DNA of 64,000 nt from Holacanthus passer (lineage: Eukaryota; Chordata; Actinopteri; Pomacanthidae): assembly GCA_025331565.1 (NCBI GenBank), contig JAFREQ010000011.1:13722001-13786000 (forward strand). The letters are read 5' to 3'. The notes beneath the pieces were generated by a model. It was given only the letters and a program-made list of their open reading frames with translations. It was not told the DNA's origin and did not search any database. Position 1 is the first letter of the stretch; every line of letters starts with the position of its first letter. The position numbers were made by a program, and so were the translations under genes. This document shows, one piece after another, positions 10,912-22,400 of the stretch.

Positions 10912-12192
10912 CTAACTGAACTCTTCCGGGATCTGTCCTGGTATCCTGAAACCAGTCTGCCCGGTTTGATCCAGAGTGCTTCGAGGACTGGATGCGGCGA
11001 AGCTTGCACGCGTCTCTATCGTGCAGCTGGTCCTGTGGAGGAACTGCAGGAAGTTCTCGTGGCCTGAGCCCTCGTGGCTGGAGACGGCGAGCTCCACTGG
11101 CCGAGCTGAGTAGCAGCGCCTCAGCTTGCAGAGTTCCTCCCTGATCTGCCGGTTAAGAAGCCCATAAAAGAATGGGTTAATAGCAAAGGAGGAATATGCC
11201 AGCCAGGTGACTGTTTCCTCCAGGTCGTCAGGTATCTTGTGTGATGCGTGAAGCGTCAGATGGAACTGGAAGGCAAAGTAAGGCAGCCAGCAGATCAGAA
11301 ACTGGCCAACGATAACCACCAGAGTGAGAGCGGCTTTACCTCCACCAAAAGGCCGGTCACGCATAATCCTACGTGGGGCGTTGCGAGTGGTGATGATGGT
11401 AGTTTGGCTGTTTATTGAGTCCGAGCGATGCTTCAGCTGACTGTTTGTCCACAAGGGCAAAGGTCCGTGCTGGCGGGCAGCCACGCGGGCCACCTTGTAC
11501 ACATTACAGTAGACGGCAAAAATCACAACAGCAGGCAGACAGAAACAGGTGACACTAAAGAGCACGAAGAAGACTCTTCTGTGCTCGCTGTGGCTCCAGT
11601 ACAGCGAGCAGTGAGCAGCGCTGATGGAGCTCAGGCTGCCGTAGGACGGCCAACCGAACACGGTGGCCAGCCCCAGCACGGCAGAGGCCACCCACACCAT
11701 CACTATGACGGCTGCAGTCAGCTTCAGAGTCATCTTGACCTCGTAGCGCATGGGGTGGACGATGTAGTAGTAACGCTCCACACTGATGGCTGTGATGGTG
11801 AAGATAGAGGCAGCTATGAGGAATACATTGAGGAAGACGCAGACCTGGCACTCCAGCACGGTGAACATCACACCGGCAAAGAACGGAGACCTGGACACAA
11901 TCCCGAGAGGCATGAGCAAGATGGCACACAGCAGGTCCACTGCACACAGGTGGCACACAAAGGCAAATTTCCTGAGATGAGGGGCTTTTATGACGACAAC
12001 CAGAACAGCTGTGTTGGCCAGAAGCGCCAGAGCATTCAGGGTCACCATGAAAAATATCCCCGTCAGGTCCTTGAAGCGTGTCTGCAGGTTGGGAAAGGTG
12101 CCCAGCTGCCTGCTGGGAGCTGAGGGCATCGGCGCCCAAACGGTGGTGCTGTCATTGAACTCAGGGGTCAGAAATGAACTGTTTTCCTCCAT
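10912..12192 (-). CDS. gpr62: orphan class A GPCR, GPR62 (GPR61/62 family)
   Basis: Single coding exon, 426 aa, seven hydrophobic segments. Class A landmarks are present: N60 in TM1, D86 in TM2, ERY at 139-141 ending TM3, a cysteine pair for the TM3-ECL2 disulphide (C115 or C118 with C195), CWLP at 301-304 and NPFFY at 339-343. N-glycosylation sequons occur at N4 and N13. ICL3 has the family stretch VARVAARQHGPLP (234-246) and FGGGKAAL (282-289). The tail has ENFLQFL (379-385) and FRIPGQIPEE (415-424), shared with GPR61. GPR61 and GPR62 are constitutively active orphan receptors linked to Gs signalling. Gene order (grm2, rrp9, then this gene on the opposite strand to rrp9) matches human GPR62, but sequence alone would also allow 'gpr61-like'. 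An AG acceptor (TTTTTTTTTCCGACACAG) ends at 12294, so a 5' UTR exon of about 100 bases probably joins an upstream non-coding exon. Confidence 0.85.
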   Translation of the reverse strand: MEENSSFLTPEFNDSTTVWAPMPSAPSRQLGTFPNLQTRFKDLTGIFFMVTLNALALLANTAVLVVVIKAPHLRKFAFVCHLCAVDLLCAILLMPLGIVSRSPFFAGVMFTVLECQVCVFLNVFLIAASIFTITAISVERYYYIVHPMRYEVKMTLKLTAAVIVMVWVASAVLGLATVFGWPSYGSLSSISAAHCSLYWSHSEHRRVFFVLFSVTCFCLPAVVIFAVYCNVYKVARVAARQHGPLPLWTNSQLKHRSDSINSQTTIITTRNAPRRIMRDRPFGGGKAALTLVVIVGQFLICWLPYFAFQFHLTLHASHKIPDDLEETVTWLAYSSFAINPFFYGLLNRQIREELCKLRRCYSARPVELAVSSHEGSGHENFLQFLHRTSCTIETRASFAASSPRSTLDQTGQTGFRIPGQIPEEFS

Positions 12193-12293
12193 GATTCATA
12201 GTAAAGGTTTCAAAGTACGAGCTGCAGACTCCCCCATTGCTCAGTGATGAGGTCGAAGGATCCTTCAGGCATCAAATCAAAAACTCTTCACTC

Positions 12294-15200
12294 CTGTGTC
12301 GGAAAAAAAAATCTGTTAAAACAAGATATTTAACATTTATGGCAAATCATATTCAATAAAGACTAGATTAAATGTTTAAACCTGCAATAACTAATTCTTT
12401 AGCCACATCATCACCTTTAAATCGATATGGCGAACATGTTCAGCAAACAGTAGCAGGTACAGAGGAACATTAGCATTCATTTGGAGTCATGTTGATGCCC
12501 ACCTGTCCAGTAGTCACTCTCTTTTAGTTTGGCACACTATCACACGTAGTAATGTTAAAGGGGAACTTAAACAATTTAGTATTGCACTTCTATAATGTTG
12601 GTGGACTCATGGGACTTTTAAAATCAAAGCAGCAATGATGAAGATGGATCCTACATCATAGACATCATACATGTTTTTTCAGGCACTAACTATGCAAAGC
12701 AATCTGAACATTTGGGAATATAAATTGATTATGTAATTACATGTAGTGCTGAATCCTAATTTTATTTATCATTGTTAATTCCACCAATAGCGACTGCTAT
12801 CAAATGTGTAATTATAAAAATCCAGAGATCCACACTGCAGCGTCGAGAGAACACACACACCTTCGTACCTTAAAGGTATCGGAAAGTTAATCAATAACCA
12901 TTGACATTTGTGGGAATATGTAAGAAGGGATGCTGTCTCGCTTTCAGTGAGGGAGAGACGTGATCAATGGGAATAATTCATGGAGGACACCCTGTCTCTC
13001 CTCCATCCGTCCCCATCCTTTTGAAATGAAAGATAATGAGTGTGCTTGTTTTAGCCCAGCTGCAGGGAACTGGCTGCATTGATTAATGTGTGTTCAGCAC
13101 CACCCTGCACTGCACCATCAAAGAGGAAACCTCTTAGCAGGACAAGTCTGACCCCGGATCGTTGTGTGATTTCTTATGAAAAACAACCACAAAGCATTGA
13201 CTCAATTTACACTTTTGCGTAAATTGCCACAAACATCAAGTGAATTGCAAACGTCTTCTTCTACACATTAGTGTTTTTACAGCTTTGCATTACTCTGTAT
13301 TGTCTTTAATGTGCCTCCCTATACATCTTGTGCTGATTCATAATCAGGTTTTAAATATATGACTGTGTCCTAAATACATGTGCTTGCCCGCTGCCAGGGC
13401 TCCACTGATACTCTCCCCTGCTGTAATCTTCTCTGGTGGACAGCTATTGGCATGCCACGTTTGCACTGAGATTTATCCCCGGGAAGGACTAGTACATGTA
13501 CATTCTCATGCACATTATGTAAGGCTGTCCTCATTTTCCATCATGTTCCAGTTGTGGCACAGCATATGCTGCATCCTTTAAGTCCACGTTTTTACTTCTG
13601 AGGAGGATGATCATTTTCAGCCACTAGTCATTTCCAGTTTAATGTGTTCTCTAAAACCTTCAGTAATTATTAATTCAGCAGAGAAACACACAGTTGGGTT
13701 TGTCTGCTGTAGTTCTTCTTCTCTGTTGCTACTTTTTAAGGAGAAAGAATTCACCATCAGCAAATAATTTTCCTGCATTATAATGAGGATGAGGGATTAA
13801 TGCAGGTCTTTTAATCCCTCACAAAGCTGTACTACAGAGCATTTTGCCCTACACAGGGAAACCCCATAATCCCACCCTTTGTGATGACCTTCTTAATTAT
13901 GTTAATAACCAATTTTAATGCATTTAGGTTGATATATGCCAAGTGACCAGTATTTATTTTATAAAGTTCTATCAAGCATTAAAAATCTAAAAGATTTCAT
14001 TGGTTAAATATTGTGATTAATAAATGAGTGATTCAGCAGATGTCATTTGAGTTGAACATAGAGAGAAAGATATAATTAGCCTCAATTACATAAAGGAGTA
14101 AAAGACAAAAATCACACTGGATGAATTTCAATGCGTTTCCATTATTGCATACAGCAACATTTTAATGTAAATATGCTGATGTTGTCATACCAGTTAGAAT
14201 ATATCAGATTCCACCTCAGACATCTGTGTAAAATGGCCAACAGGCCTGATTCTGTCCCGGTGTAGCATGAGTAGCTCCATCCATCCATGTGTGATGACTG
14301 GAGGAGTCTTTACACTGTTTTTGTCTGGTTTGTTATCAATAATGCTAAAATTCAGGTTCAACATTACCAGAAATCTTTAATATTTGTTTGATATCAAATG
14401 TTAACCTAATAGACTAAATTTCCTTGGAGTTTGTTAGTGGTCAAAATGACACCAGACTGCAACATACCAGGACTATACAAAGGTCTGTAATTACTTTTAT
14501 GTGCTCTTATGACAGCATCACAAACAAATGCATCATTCAGTTAGGTGACCACAATGATGTACCCAACTTTTATAATGTTTTTGCTGAAAAGGAATAATTC
14601 TCCAACATTTTTAAAATCATCTGATCCCTTCTTTTTTAATGTGTGTACCAAAGTATGATTTGTAACGTTTACTTCAAATTTTGTTGACTCGAACATCCTG
14701 TCTCAGTCATTCCCACATTCACAGACACATAAACCTCAGTATGGTGCTCAGGATATTTTGTTGCTAATTCTCAGGCCTCTTGTTTATTTTTAATGTCAAG
14801 TTCAGACATTTTTAACAGAGAAATAATGGAGGGATTTATAGAAAATGCTACAGAACTAAACCTGTTTTTTTTTTCTTTAATTATCAAATGCACCAAATAT
14901 ATTGTCAGCATTAATATTCCTTCAGGTCAACTCCATTGATAATCAAAGGAAGGTAACATCATAACTACTTACACAAAAATTACCAAGCATTCTTACATTT
15001 GGAAAATTGGCTGTGGCTCCTCCAACAAGTTTCCTCTGAGTCTTTTAAAGTTGAGAACGTCCAAATCATGGTGATGACTCCTCTGTGAATCCTTTCAAAA
15101 CATCAAACTCAGCTCAGGTGTTGTGTTCAGGTGTGTAAGAGTGTTAGTCCACCTTACAGAGATCTGTCAGGAACCATATGCTAAAAATGTGACAAACCAT

Positions 15201-16389
15201 GAAATGATCCCCTGGGAGAGCTGACACCAGCAGACAGAGCTGATGTGATGTGCGTCCACTGAGCTGCACAGCTGGCTCGAGCCAAGGGAGGGAGGGGAGG
15301 AGCCAGCAATCAGTGATTGTTCAAATCACATCTTAAAGACAAGATGACTCTATCAAACGGCCACCCACTGACATTAACCATGTCCCACACACACTCTCTT
15401 TCATCAGTCAGTATGTGGCACTGACTGTCACACACTGTCTGCAATGCCTCTGTCACCACACACACTCCTCTATTCTCCTCTCCAGAGCTTCTGAGAGAAT
15501 AAAGACATTGAAGTACAGTCCATTTACTACATGAATACATAGCATTTTCTTCTTTGAATGTTAACCTTATATCTTGATTTCTTCAGGTGATAAAAACCTT
15601 CATTTCACAGGTGCACTCTTCAGACTTGATCACTGCTTGCAGGAGAGCATGAAATGGGGCTCAGCACTGACATCTATTGGTTGCTGGGAAAACAGAACTG
15701 TAAACCAATGACAGCATATTGTTATTTCACTGTGCTGATGGAAGAAAAGGTTAAGATAACAGATTGGTATCAGTTTCAAAAGTTTATTGGCCCCTTAGTT
15801 AAGCACAACAAACAGAGAAGTGATGAAACAGATGTTGTGGAAGCAGGAAGATTAATTATCACTTACAGCATATTTTGCAACTGCAAATCTATTCTAGAAA
15901 CACAGTGTCACTTGGTGTAATGCACAATTCATCATGAACAACAGGGTACAAATGACATCGTATTACTTTCAACGTTTTACACGTCCTACTTTCAAACACA
16001 CAAACAAATGCCGGCTGATTGAAAAGTGAAATGTTGGACAAAGGCTGACTTCACTTCTTATTTAGACAGTCACTTACTACCTCTAATCAAAAAGACCACT
16101 TGGTTGTTTTGCCTCTGACGATTACGCCTGTGACTTTTTATAGTGCTGTTCAACGCCTTGGTTGGGTCACCAGGTTAAACTTTTACACTTGTTGAACACA
16201 CAACAGACAACAAACAGCTGTCAAAGTAAAAAAAATAAGAATTCTAAAAAGTGTTAAAAATATAACTAACTTCAAGCACTAGATTTCATATGGAATAAAG
16301 CAGACGTCAATTAAAAAAAGGCAGCCTGTCACACACTTCTATCAGACATGAAATACTGGTGACCAACAGATGAAGGCAGACTCGAAAGG
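12294..16389. other. intergenic DNA between gpr62 and the BEN-domain gene
   Basis: About 4.1 kb with no supported coding exon on either strand. It should contain the upstream non-coding exon and promoter of gpr62 and the 3' UTR of the BEN gene. A TTTATT at 15783-15788 (AATAAA on minus) is a possible distal polyadenylation signal for the latter. A diverged repeat copy related to 2598-2815 is at about 12555-12660. Small open frames at 13378-13581, 15310-15540 and 15654-15920 are unsupported. Confidence 0.5.
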
Positions 16390-18571
16390 CTATAACTGAG
16401 AATCACTTCTCATCGCTCCATTTTCAGGTAGGAGTGAAGCATCTTGGCAAAAGCTTTGATCAATGATAGCTTTATTTTCAGCTTTACCCAAACCCAGTCT
16501 CTTCTTTAATAGCTTGTCCTCATTGTTCAACTTTGTGCGGATTGCAGTTTTTATTTGGCTGCGGTCAACACCGAACTTGACTGCCACGTGATCTGGTTGA
16601 AGAAAAATAGTAAAAATCTTAATTAATGGGATTCATAAATAATGAGCATTTACAAAGAAGCTCTGTGTGATTGAAAATCAATGTTACTATCTTACCGATT
16701 ATACTTCTCAAGATCTCAGGTGGGAGTTGAGGCTTGTGGCAGTCTTCTCCAGTAAAGGTGTTCCTCCGGCCCTGCAGAGAGTGTGTGGCCAACGTTTCTC
16801 TGTCGAACAGAATCATGAGCAGTGCTGACGTGTACTTCTTGTAGTCTGCGATCTCTGCGATGCGCTCATAAAGATTTTTTGGTACCCGAAGATTCTCAGA
16901 GAGATACAAGAAGTTGTGATCGTCCTGAGGGCAAAGAAAGAAAAAATGTTAGCTACAAACATATTAAGACGCATAAATGGCTCAATCTGACATCATCACT
17001 TTTGTAAAATCATCTTCTACTGGTGAACCCAAGCTGAAAAATATAACATTTTTGAAATAGGAGCATTGACATAACACTCCTGATAACAAAATGTAAGTGA
17101 GCTGAGCAATCTTCTCAAAATTGTGCTGTTGTCCTGACCTCTGTGATATTATGAACGGCCCTCATCTCTGCCTCAGGCTCATTCAGGAAAGAGATAGTTT
17201 CATCTTGAGAGCTCTGTGGTGCCACTGATGCCTCGCCTCCTTGCAGAACATGATCCAGAGTGACTCGTAGCTCGTGTGCTGTGTGTCTCATCTGCATCAT
17301 GAGAGTGTTCATCTCTGTAAAATAGTGTAAAATAGTAAATTATTAGATGGCATGTTTACATCATAGGCTCAAGGCCGTAGCCAGGATTTTAACGGAACGC
17401 CTCCCACCTAAGAAACTGACTAGCCAACAAGCAAACTCTGAAAAGTATCCAGACAATCAAAAAATATTCCACATTGTATTTTTCATTTTTCAACTGCTCA
17501 ATAATCTTTTTTTTTTTATCTCCCATTATTGTGGTCTAAATGTTGTTTCAAGGACTTTTCTAGGGCTTAATAAATCCTTTTTATTCAATTTGGTAATACT
17601 TTTTTTTTAACAGGTCTGTGATTTTCTAATAATGTTTACCTGAAAAGCATTATGCAATTTGGTACTAAATTTAAGGAACATGTTTATAGAGAGAAGCACA
17701 ATTTTAATGCTTGCCTGTAGACAGATGTCACATTTTTGCATGATCAGCTGACCTGTTGTGCACTGACCTAAAGACTATCTAGATGACACAAGCAGTTAAT
17801 TAAAACTATTTAACCAGAAGTGTAACAAGTAAATTAACAATTAGTTGTTGTATTCAGTACCAATGTTTTTGCAAATTATTCAGAAATTACAGACACAACG
17901 TTGTTTTGGTCTAAATGTCAGAATTAACCTCAAAAAACCCAACATGTGTAATATGTTTTTAATCGTAGATTGTAAACTCATCTTTGTGCCATTAACCCCC
18001 AAATTTACAAATATGAGAGAGGAAATGACCTCAACGGTAACTACAGCCCTGTCCTGTCTGTGATTACAGTGAGTCACATACAGTAATTAGACTGTTTGAT
18101 CTTGACAGGTACTTTTTTTTTTTTTTTTAGATATTACTCATCTTTTTCCACCCACCTTTCAGCTCTCTCAACTCTCTCTCGGCCAAAATCCTACATCTGC
18201 GCTCATACTTGAGTTGTGCCTGCAGCTGCTCTATCTTCATGAGGAGAGTGATGGTGTCTGTTCTGATGCCTGGACTTGAAACATGTTCCTCATCAAATTC
18301 AATGGTTTCATGCTGCAGAATGAGAAAAAAAAAACACATGGCCACATTTTCCACGTGTAGGAAGGTAAACAACAGCTGCTTTTTCTTCATGCACAACTAA
18401 ATCACAACCTCTCACCTCATTGCTGGGGAAAGGTGAGTAGGTGGACTCTTCAGCCAACCTGTACTTCTCCTCCACTGGATCACAGCCAAACTCCTGAGCA
18501 TCAGTGCCGATTTTTATCATCTTGACTGCAGGTTGTGTTGGAGTCGCTCCTGCGTCTCTCTTGGGTGGCAT
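16390..18571 (-). CDS. BEN-domain protein with coiled coil (5 coding exons)
   Basis: Coding exons on the minus strand: 18571-18416, 18312-18156, 17314-17139, 16924-16696 and 16592-16390 (156+157+176+229+203 = 921 bases, 306 aa). Phases 0, 1, 0, 1 join in frame at GT/AG junctions; the exon 3 donor GTCAGG is weak. Residues 1-52 are basic then acidic. A coiled coil lies at about 70-104 (TITLLMKIEQLQAQLKYERR...). The C-terminal BEN domain, about 178-262, is recognisable from YTSALLMILFDRETLATHSL, GRRNTF, LPPEILRSII and VKFGVDRSQIKTAIRTKLNN. BEN domains bind DNA or chromatin and usually act in repression, so a nuclear regulator is inferred. I cannot name the member. An upstream non-coding exon is likely: a consensus donor (GCAG|GTGAGT) lies at 18909/18908. 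The start chosen is MPPKRDAG; a T-rich tract precedes it, and the frame stays open upstream to 18676, so the start is not certain. Confidence 0.75.
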
Positions 18572-18908
18572 GGAGGGAAAAAAAAAAAAAAAAGATCTGA
18601 GGAAGAGGAAAGATTTGATCAGCTCACACATCAAGTGTTGCTTTTCTGCACAGGATGGAGGGAAACTTTGAGTCAAACTTTTATCAGTCGCTCAGGGTTG
18701 ATTGTTCATTTTAAACTCAGGGATGAGAGATAATAATGAAAAGTTAGTTGTCGTTGCATCCCCCTCCCCCTGCATCCTCAACCCCTCCTACCAGCCCCCA
18801 GACTGCCTCCAGCTGGAGCCTCTGAGTGACACAAATACACATTACAAATCTTTCAATACATGATCAATAACGTGATTTTTCATGTCAGATGGTTCAGAGG
18901 AGACTCAC

Positions 18909-19488
18909 CTGCTCCTTCAGCTGGACTTCGGGGATAAACTGTAACAACACTCACTGAGGACAGAGACAGCGCAGTAAATGGAAATACTGCGTAGTAGAGG
19001 AAGTAGTAGTACTACTGCAGTAGTACAGTACATAGATCCTGATACAGTTACGGCTCATTTAAAACAGCCGCGCAAAACGTTTCTGGTTAAATATGTGTGA
19101 AATACTTCTCCTGTGTTTATCTTTTACTATGTGTGGTACACGTGTGTTTAAGAGTGTTGTGTTGTGAGATTTATATTTTTACAATTATGTGCGGAACAAA
19201 GCTGCGAAAACTTATTCCCCGAGGGAAGTATTTTCCTCCTGTACAGTTTCCTGCGAATCTGAATTCTTAATTCAACCAATGGAGATTCAGCGTTCTAACA
19301 AAAGGCGGGACTTATAGAGGGAGTTGCGACTATCAGCCAATCAACGCGTGTCTTGTAGCTGACTTCAGCGCCTAGTTTGGTTGCAGTGCACCCATGTGGG
19401 TCCAATGTTGACTAGCTGCCTCAGAAAGTTGTGTTAACTGTATCTGCGATTATCGTTTACTTTGAAACGCTGGTTGACGCGTGTTACC
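18909..19488. promoter_or_regulatory. probable bidirectional promoter, BEN-domain gene and rrp9
   Basis: The non-coding first exon of the BEN gene (donor at 18909, minus strand) and the rrp9 ATG (19489, plus strand) are less than 600 bases apart and point away from each other. Between them are CCAAT boxes at 19276-19280 and 19337-19341, an AAAGGCGGGA GC/E2F-like site at 19301-19310 and locally raised CpG density (for example 19059-19080 and 19345-19375). No TATA box is evident for rrp9, as expected for a housekeeping gene. Confidence 0.5.
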
Positions 19489-22400
19489 ATGTCTTCGTCT
19501 TTCTTTATAAGGACAAAAGAGAAGCCAAAATTAGCCAAAAAGGGGAAAAATACAGAAGTGGCAAAACGAAAAGTAAGTAAGCTAGACTGTTAGCAAGTAA
19601 GCTAATTCACTGTAACGTTAGCTAACTCATGCGACTTTTTACACTGTTTCAAACACTAATGCAAATTTGTTGTATGTCGTTACAAACCGTCTGTTTTCCT
19701 CATGTTGCAGGGTGATGGAGACTCGGTTGGAAAGAGTAAAGTACGAGCTAAGAAGCCCAACTCTAAATACAACGAAGAGATTTCCAGTGACTCTGAGACG
19801 GAGAGGTTAGTTTTTGATGTGCTCACATGGGGTTATGCATTGATGACAACTGTATAATATTTAAAGCACAGGCCTGTTTCCGCAGTTGTACATTTGTTGT
19901 GATTTGTGTTTCTCTTACAGTCATGTAGGGCCAAAGAAGAGGCAGTCCAATGAAGAGAATGAGTATGAGGAAACACCACAGGAGAAGAAGCTTCGATTAG
20001 CCAAACTTTACCTCGACCAGCTAAAGGAAGAAGGTAAGCTTGTATTTTCTATACAGGTCTTAGCATTACAGTCTGTGCGTGCATGTGTTTATTGTATGAT
20101 CTGATCTCATCAGAGGAAACGAGAGCAGAAGATGACTCCTTTGAGACTGACCTGATTGCTGGAAGACTTCAAGAGGAAGTGGTAAGAATGTCTTCTGTAT
20201 TAAAGGGTGGAGATATTGAAGTGACACAATCACTTTTCATAACCATGTTTCTATCCACCGTCATGCCTCTACTTTTGTACTTTAGTTACATTGTAGCTTC
20301 AGTTTGATCAGTAAATCACTCTGTACACAGTTTTATGTGAACTTTTTAAAATCACCAAAAGGGCCCTCATGACTTGACTCCAGGTGGCATTACTGTCAGG
20401 GCGCATGGTGTTGGTGTGATGAAGCAAAGCACCGAAACCTCTTCCTGTCATAGTTCTGATTTGAAAGGTTGATGCTTTGTTGAGTAGTCTGCTTCAAGCA
20501 TAGCATCATTGACTGTCACCTCTGCATGTTTTCAGCCAAAAAGAAAAATCCTTTTTAGTTGATTCACAGTAAATACTCTACATATATTCTTATAGTTGTC
20601 CTAGAATCTAATTGCTCTTAGATATAAGCATTCATTTATATTTAATATGTTAGATCAATTGCCAAACACTGGTCTATATCATTGATCATGCTGTCTGTGT
20701 TTTCTCCTCAGCTTGAACAAAAAGGAAAGCTTCAGCGACTTATTGCCAAAGATGTAAGTACAGGAATTTTTATCCTTCCAGTCTCCTTTGCATGTCCAGT
20801 AGTAAAGTGGAAATAGCTGTTCATGAACAGACTGACTTTAATTCTTTTTATTCTGCCTTTTAGCTTCTGCCACCAGATGCTTCAGAGATCAGAGTGTTAA
20901 GAGGACACAAACTTCCAATTACCTGTCTGGTCATCAGCTCTGATGACAAGTACATCTTTTCTGCTGCCAAAGACTGCTCCATCATTAAATGTTAGTATAC
21001 ATCAAAATCCTGAAAATCCTTTGTTTTGATACTTTGATATAATTGAGGGGGGAAAATGAACTACGAACATAGGCTAATGGTCTGATTTGTCAGTGTCAGT
21101 TCAGTGTTTTTCTTTTATCTTCAGGGGATGTTGAGAGTGGGAAGAGACTGCACACAATACCTGGTGGAAGGAAAGGCACAGAAGATCGGCACGTTGGACA
21201 CACAGCCCATATCCTGTGTATGGCCATATCATCAGATGGAAAATACTTGGTGAGTAGTTCTCTGTCAGGATAGCCTGCTTTTGCCAGTATTCGGAAACCA
21301 GCAGAAAAAAAAGAACCATATATTTATTATTTTTAAATTAAGGCATTATTGACAAAGTTCAACATCATCTTGTAACAGAAGTCTCTTTCTCTTTCTTTTT
21401 AGGCCACTGGAGACATGAACAAACTGATCATGATCTGGGAGGCAGAAACATGTAAACATCTATATAAATTCACAGGACACAAAGGCCCAGTGTCGGTACG
21501 TTCTGTCTCTTTCTCTAGCAACAGATTTTACTGTAACTCTGAGGTCCTCCTGTGACTCATCAAATGTCTTTTCCTTCTCAGGGTCTTTCATTCAGGAAGG
21601 GGACTCACGATTTGTACAGCGCCTCTCACGATCGCTCCGTAAAGGTGTGGAACGTGGACGAGAATGCATACGTGGAAACTCTGTGAGTAACCAATCAGAG
21701 AATTATTAATTTCACTGCCAAACACTTGCATTTATCTACACTGTTTGACTTTAACTGTGACTTGCTGTAGCTTTGGGCATCAGGACGCCATCACAGGACT
21801 GGACAGCTTGAGCCGTGAGCGCTGTGTGACTGCAGGAGGAAGGGACCGCTCAGTCAGGGTGTGGAAGATAGCCGAGGAATCTCAGCTGGTGTTCCATGGC
21901 CATGAGTGAGTCTCTTTTTCCTTTCTTTCTTCTGGTGTTTCTGTGTCTCACTGTTTCCACTGTTGAGTTCAGATGTGTCGATCTACTGTCAGAGCCATAT
22001 AAAGACACAGTGGGGCACACTGATTAATTAAGACACATCTTAAAATAGTCAAGTAAGGAAGTATTACTTTTCAAAGATGAAAAAAAAACAAAACTTTTTT
22101 TCCTTTTGAGTTATCAGTGAAGGGTTTAAAACCATCAAAAAAGTAGTGACATGATAATTTAAAAAACAGTATTAATCTGAATGTTTTTTTAAATCTGTGA
22201 CCACCAGCTTTTGTCGCTTATATTAATATATTTATTTATGCATGTAATGATTATGATAGTTGTAGATGATTGTATTATTATATTTGACATTTTTACTTGA
22301 AAAATGATTGAAATGATTAATTGTATCAAAATATTTGGCAATTAATTTTCTTTCAGTTGATTAACCAACTTATCATTGCAGCTCCACTTGTGGCAGAATA

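Noticed and set aside
11428..12123. 231-aa open frame on the plus strand
   Set aside because: Antisense shadow of the gpr62 coding exon; composition is His/Gln/Gly-rich with no family resemblance.
11555..12139. 194-aa minus-strand frame overlapping gpr62
   Set aside because: Out-of-frame shadow of gpr62; no independent support.
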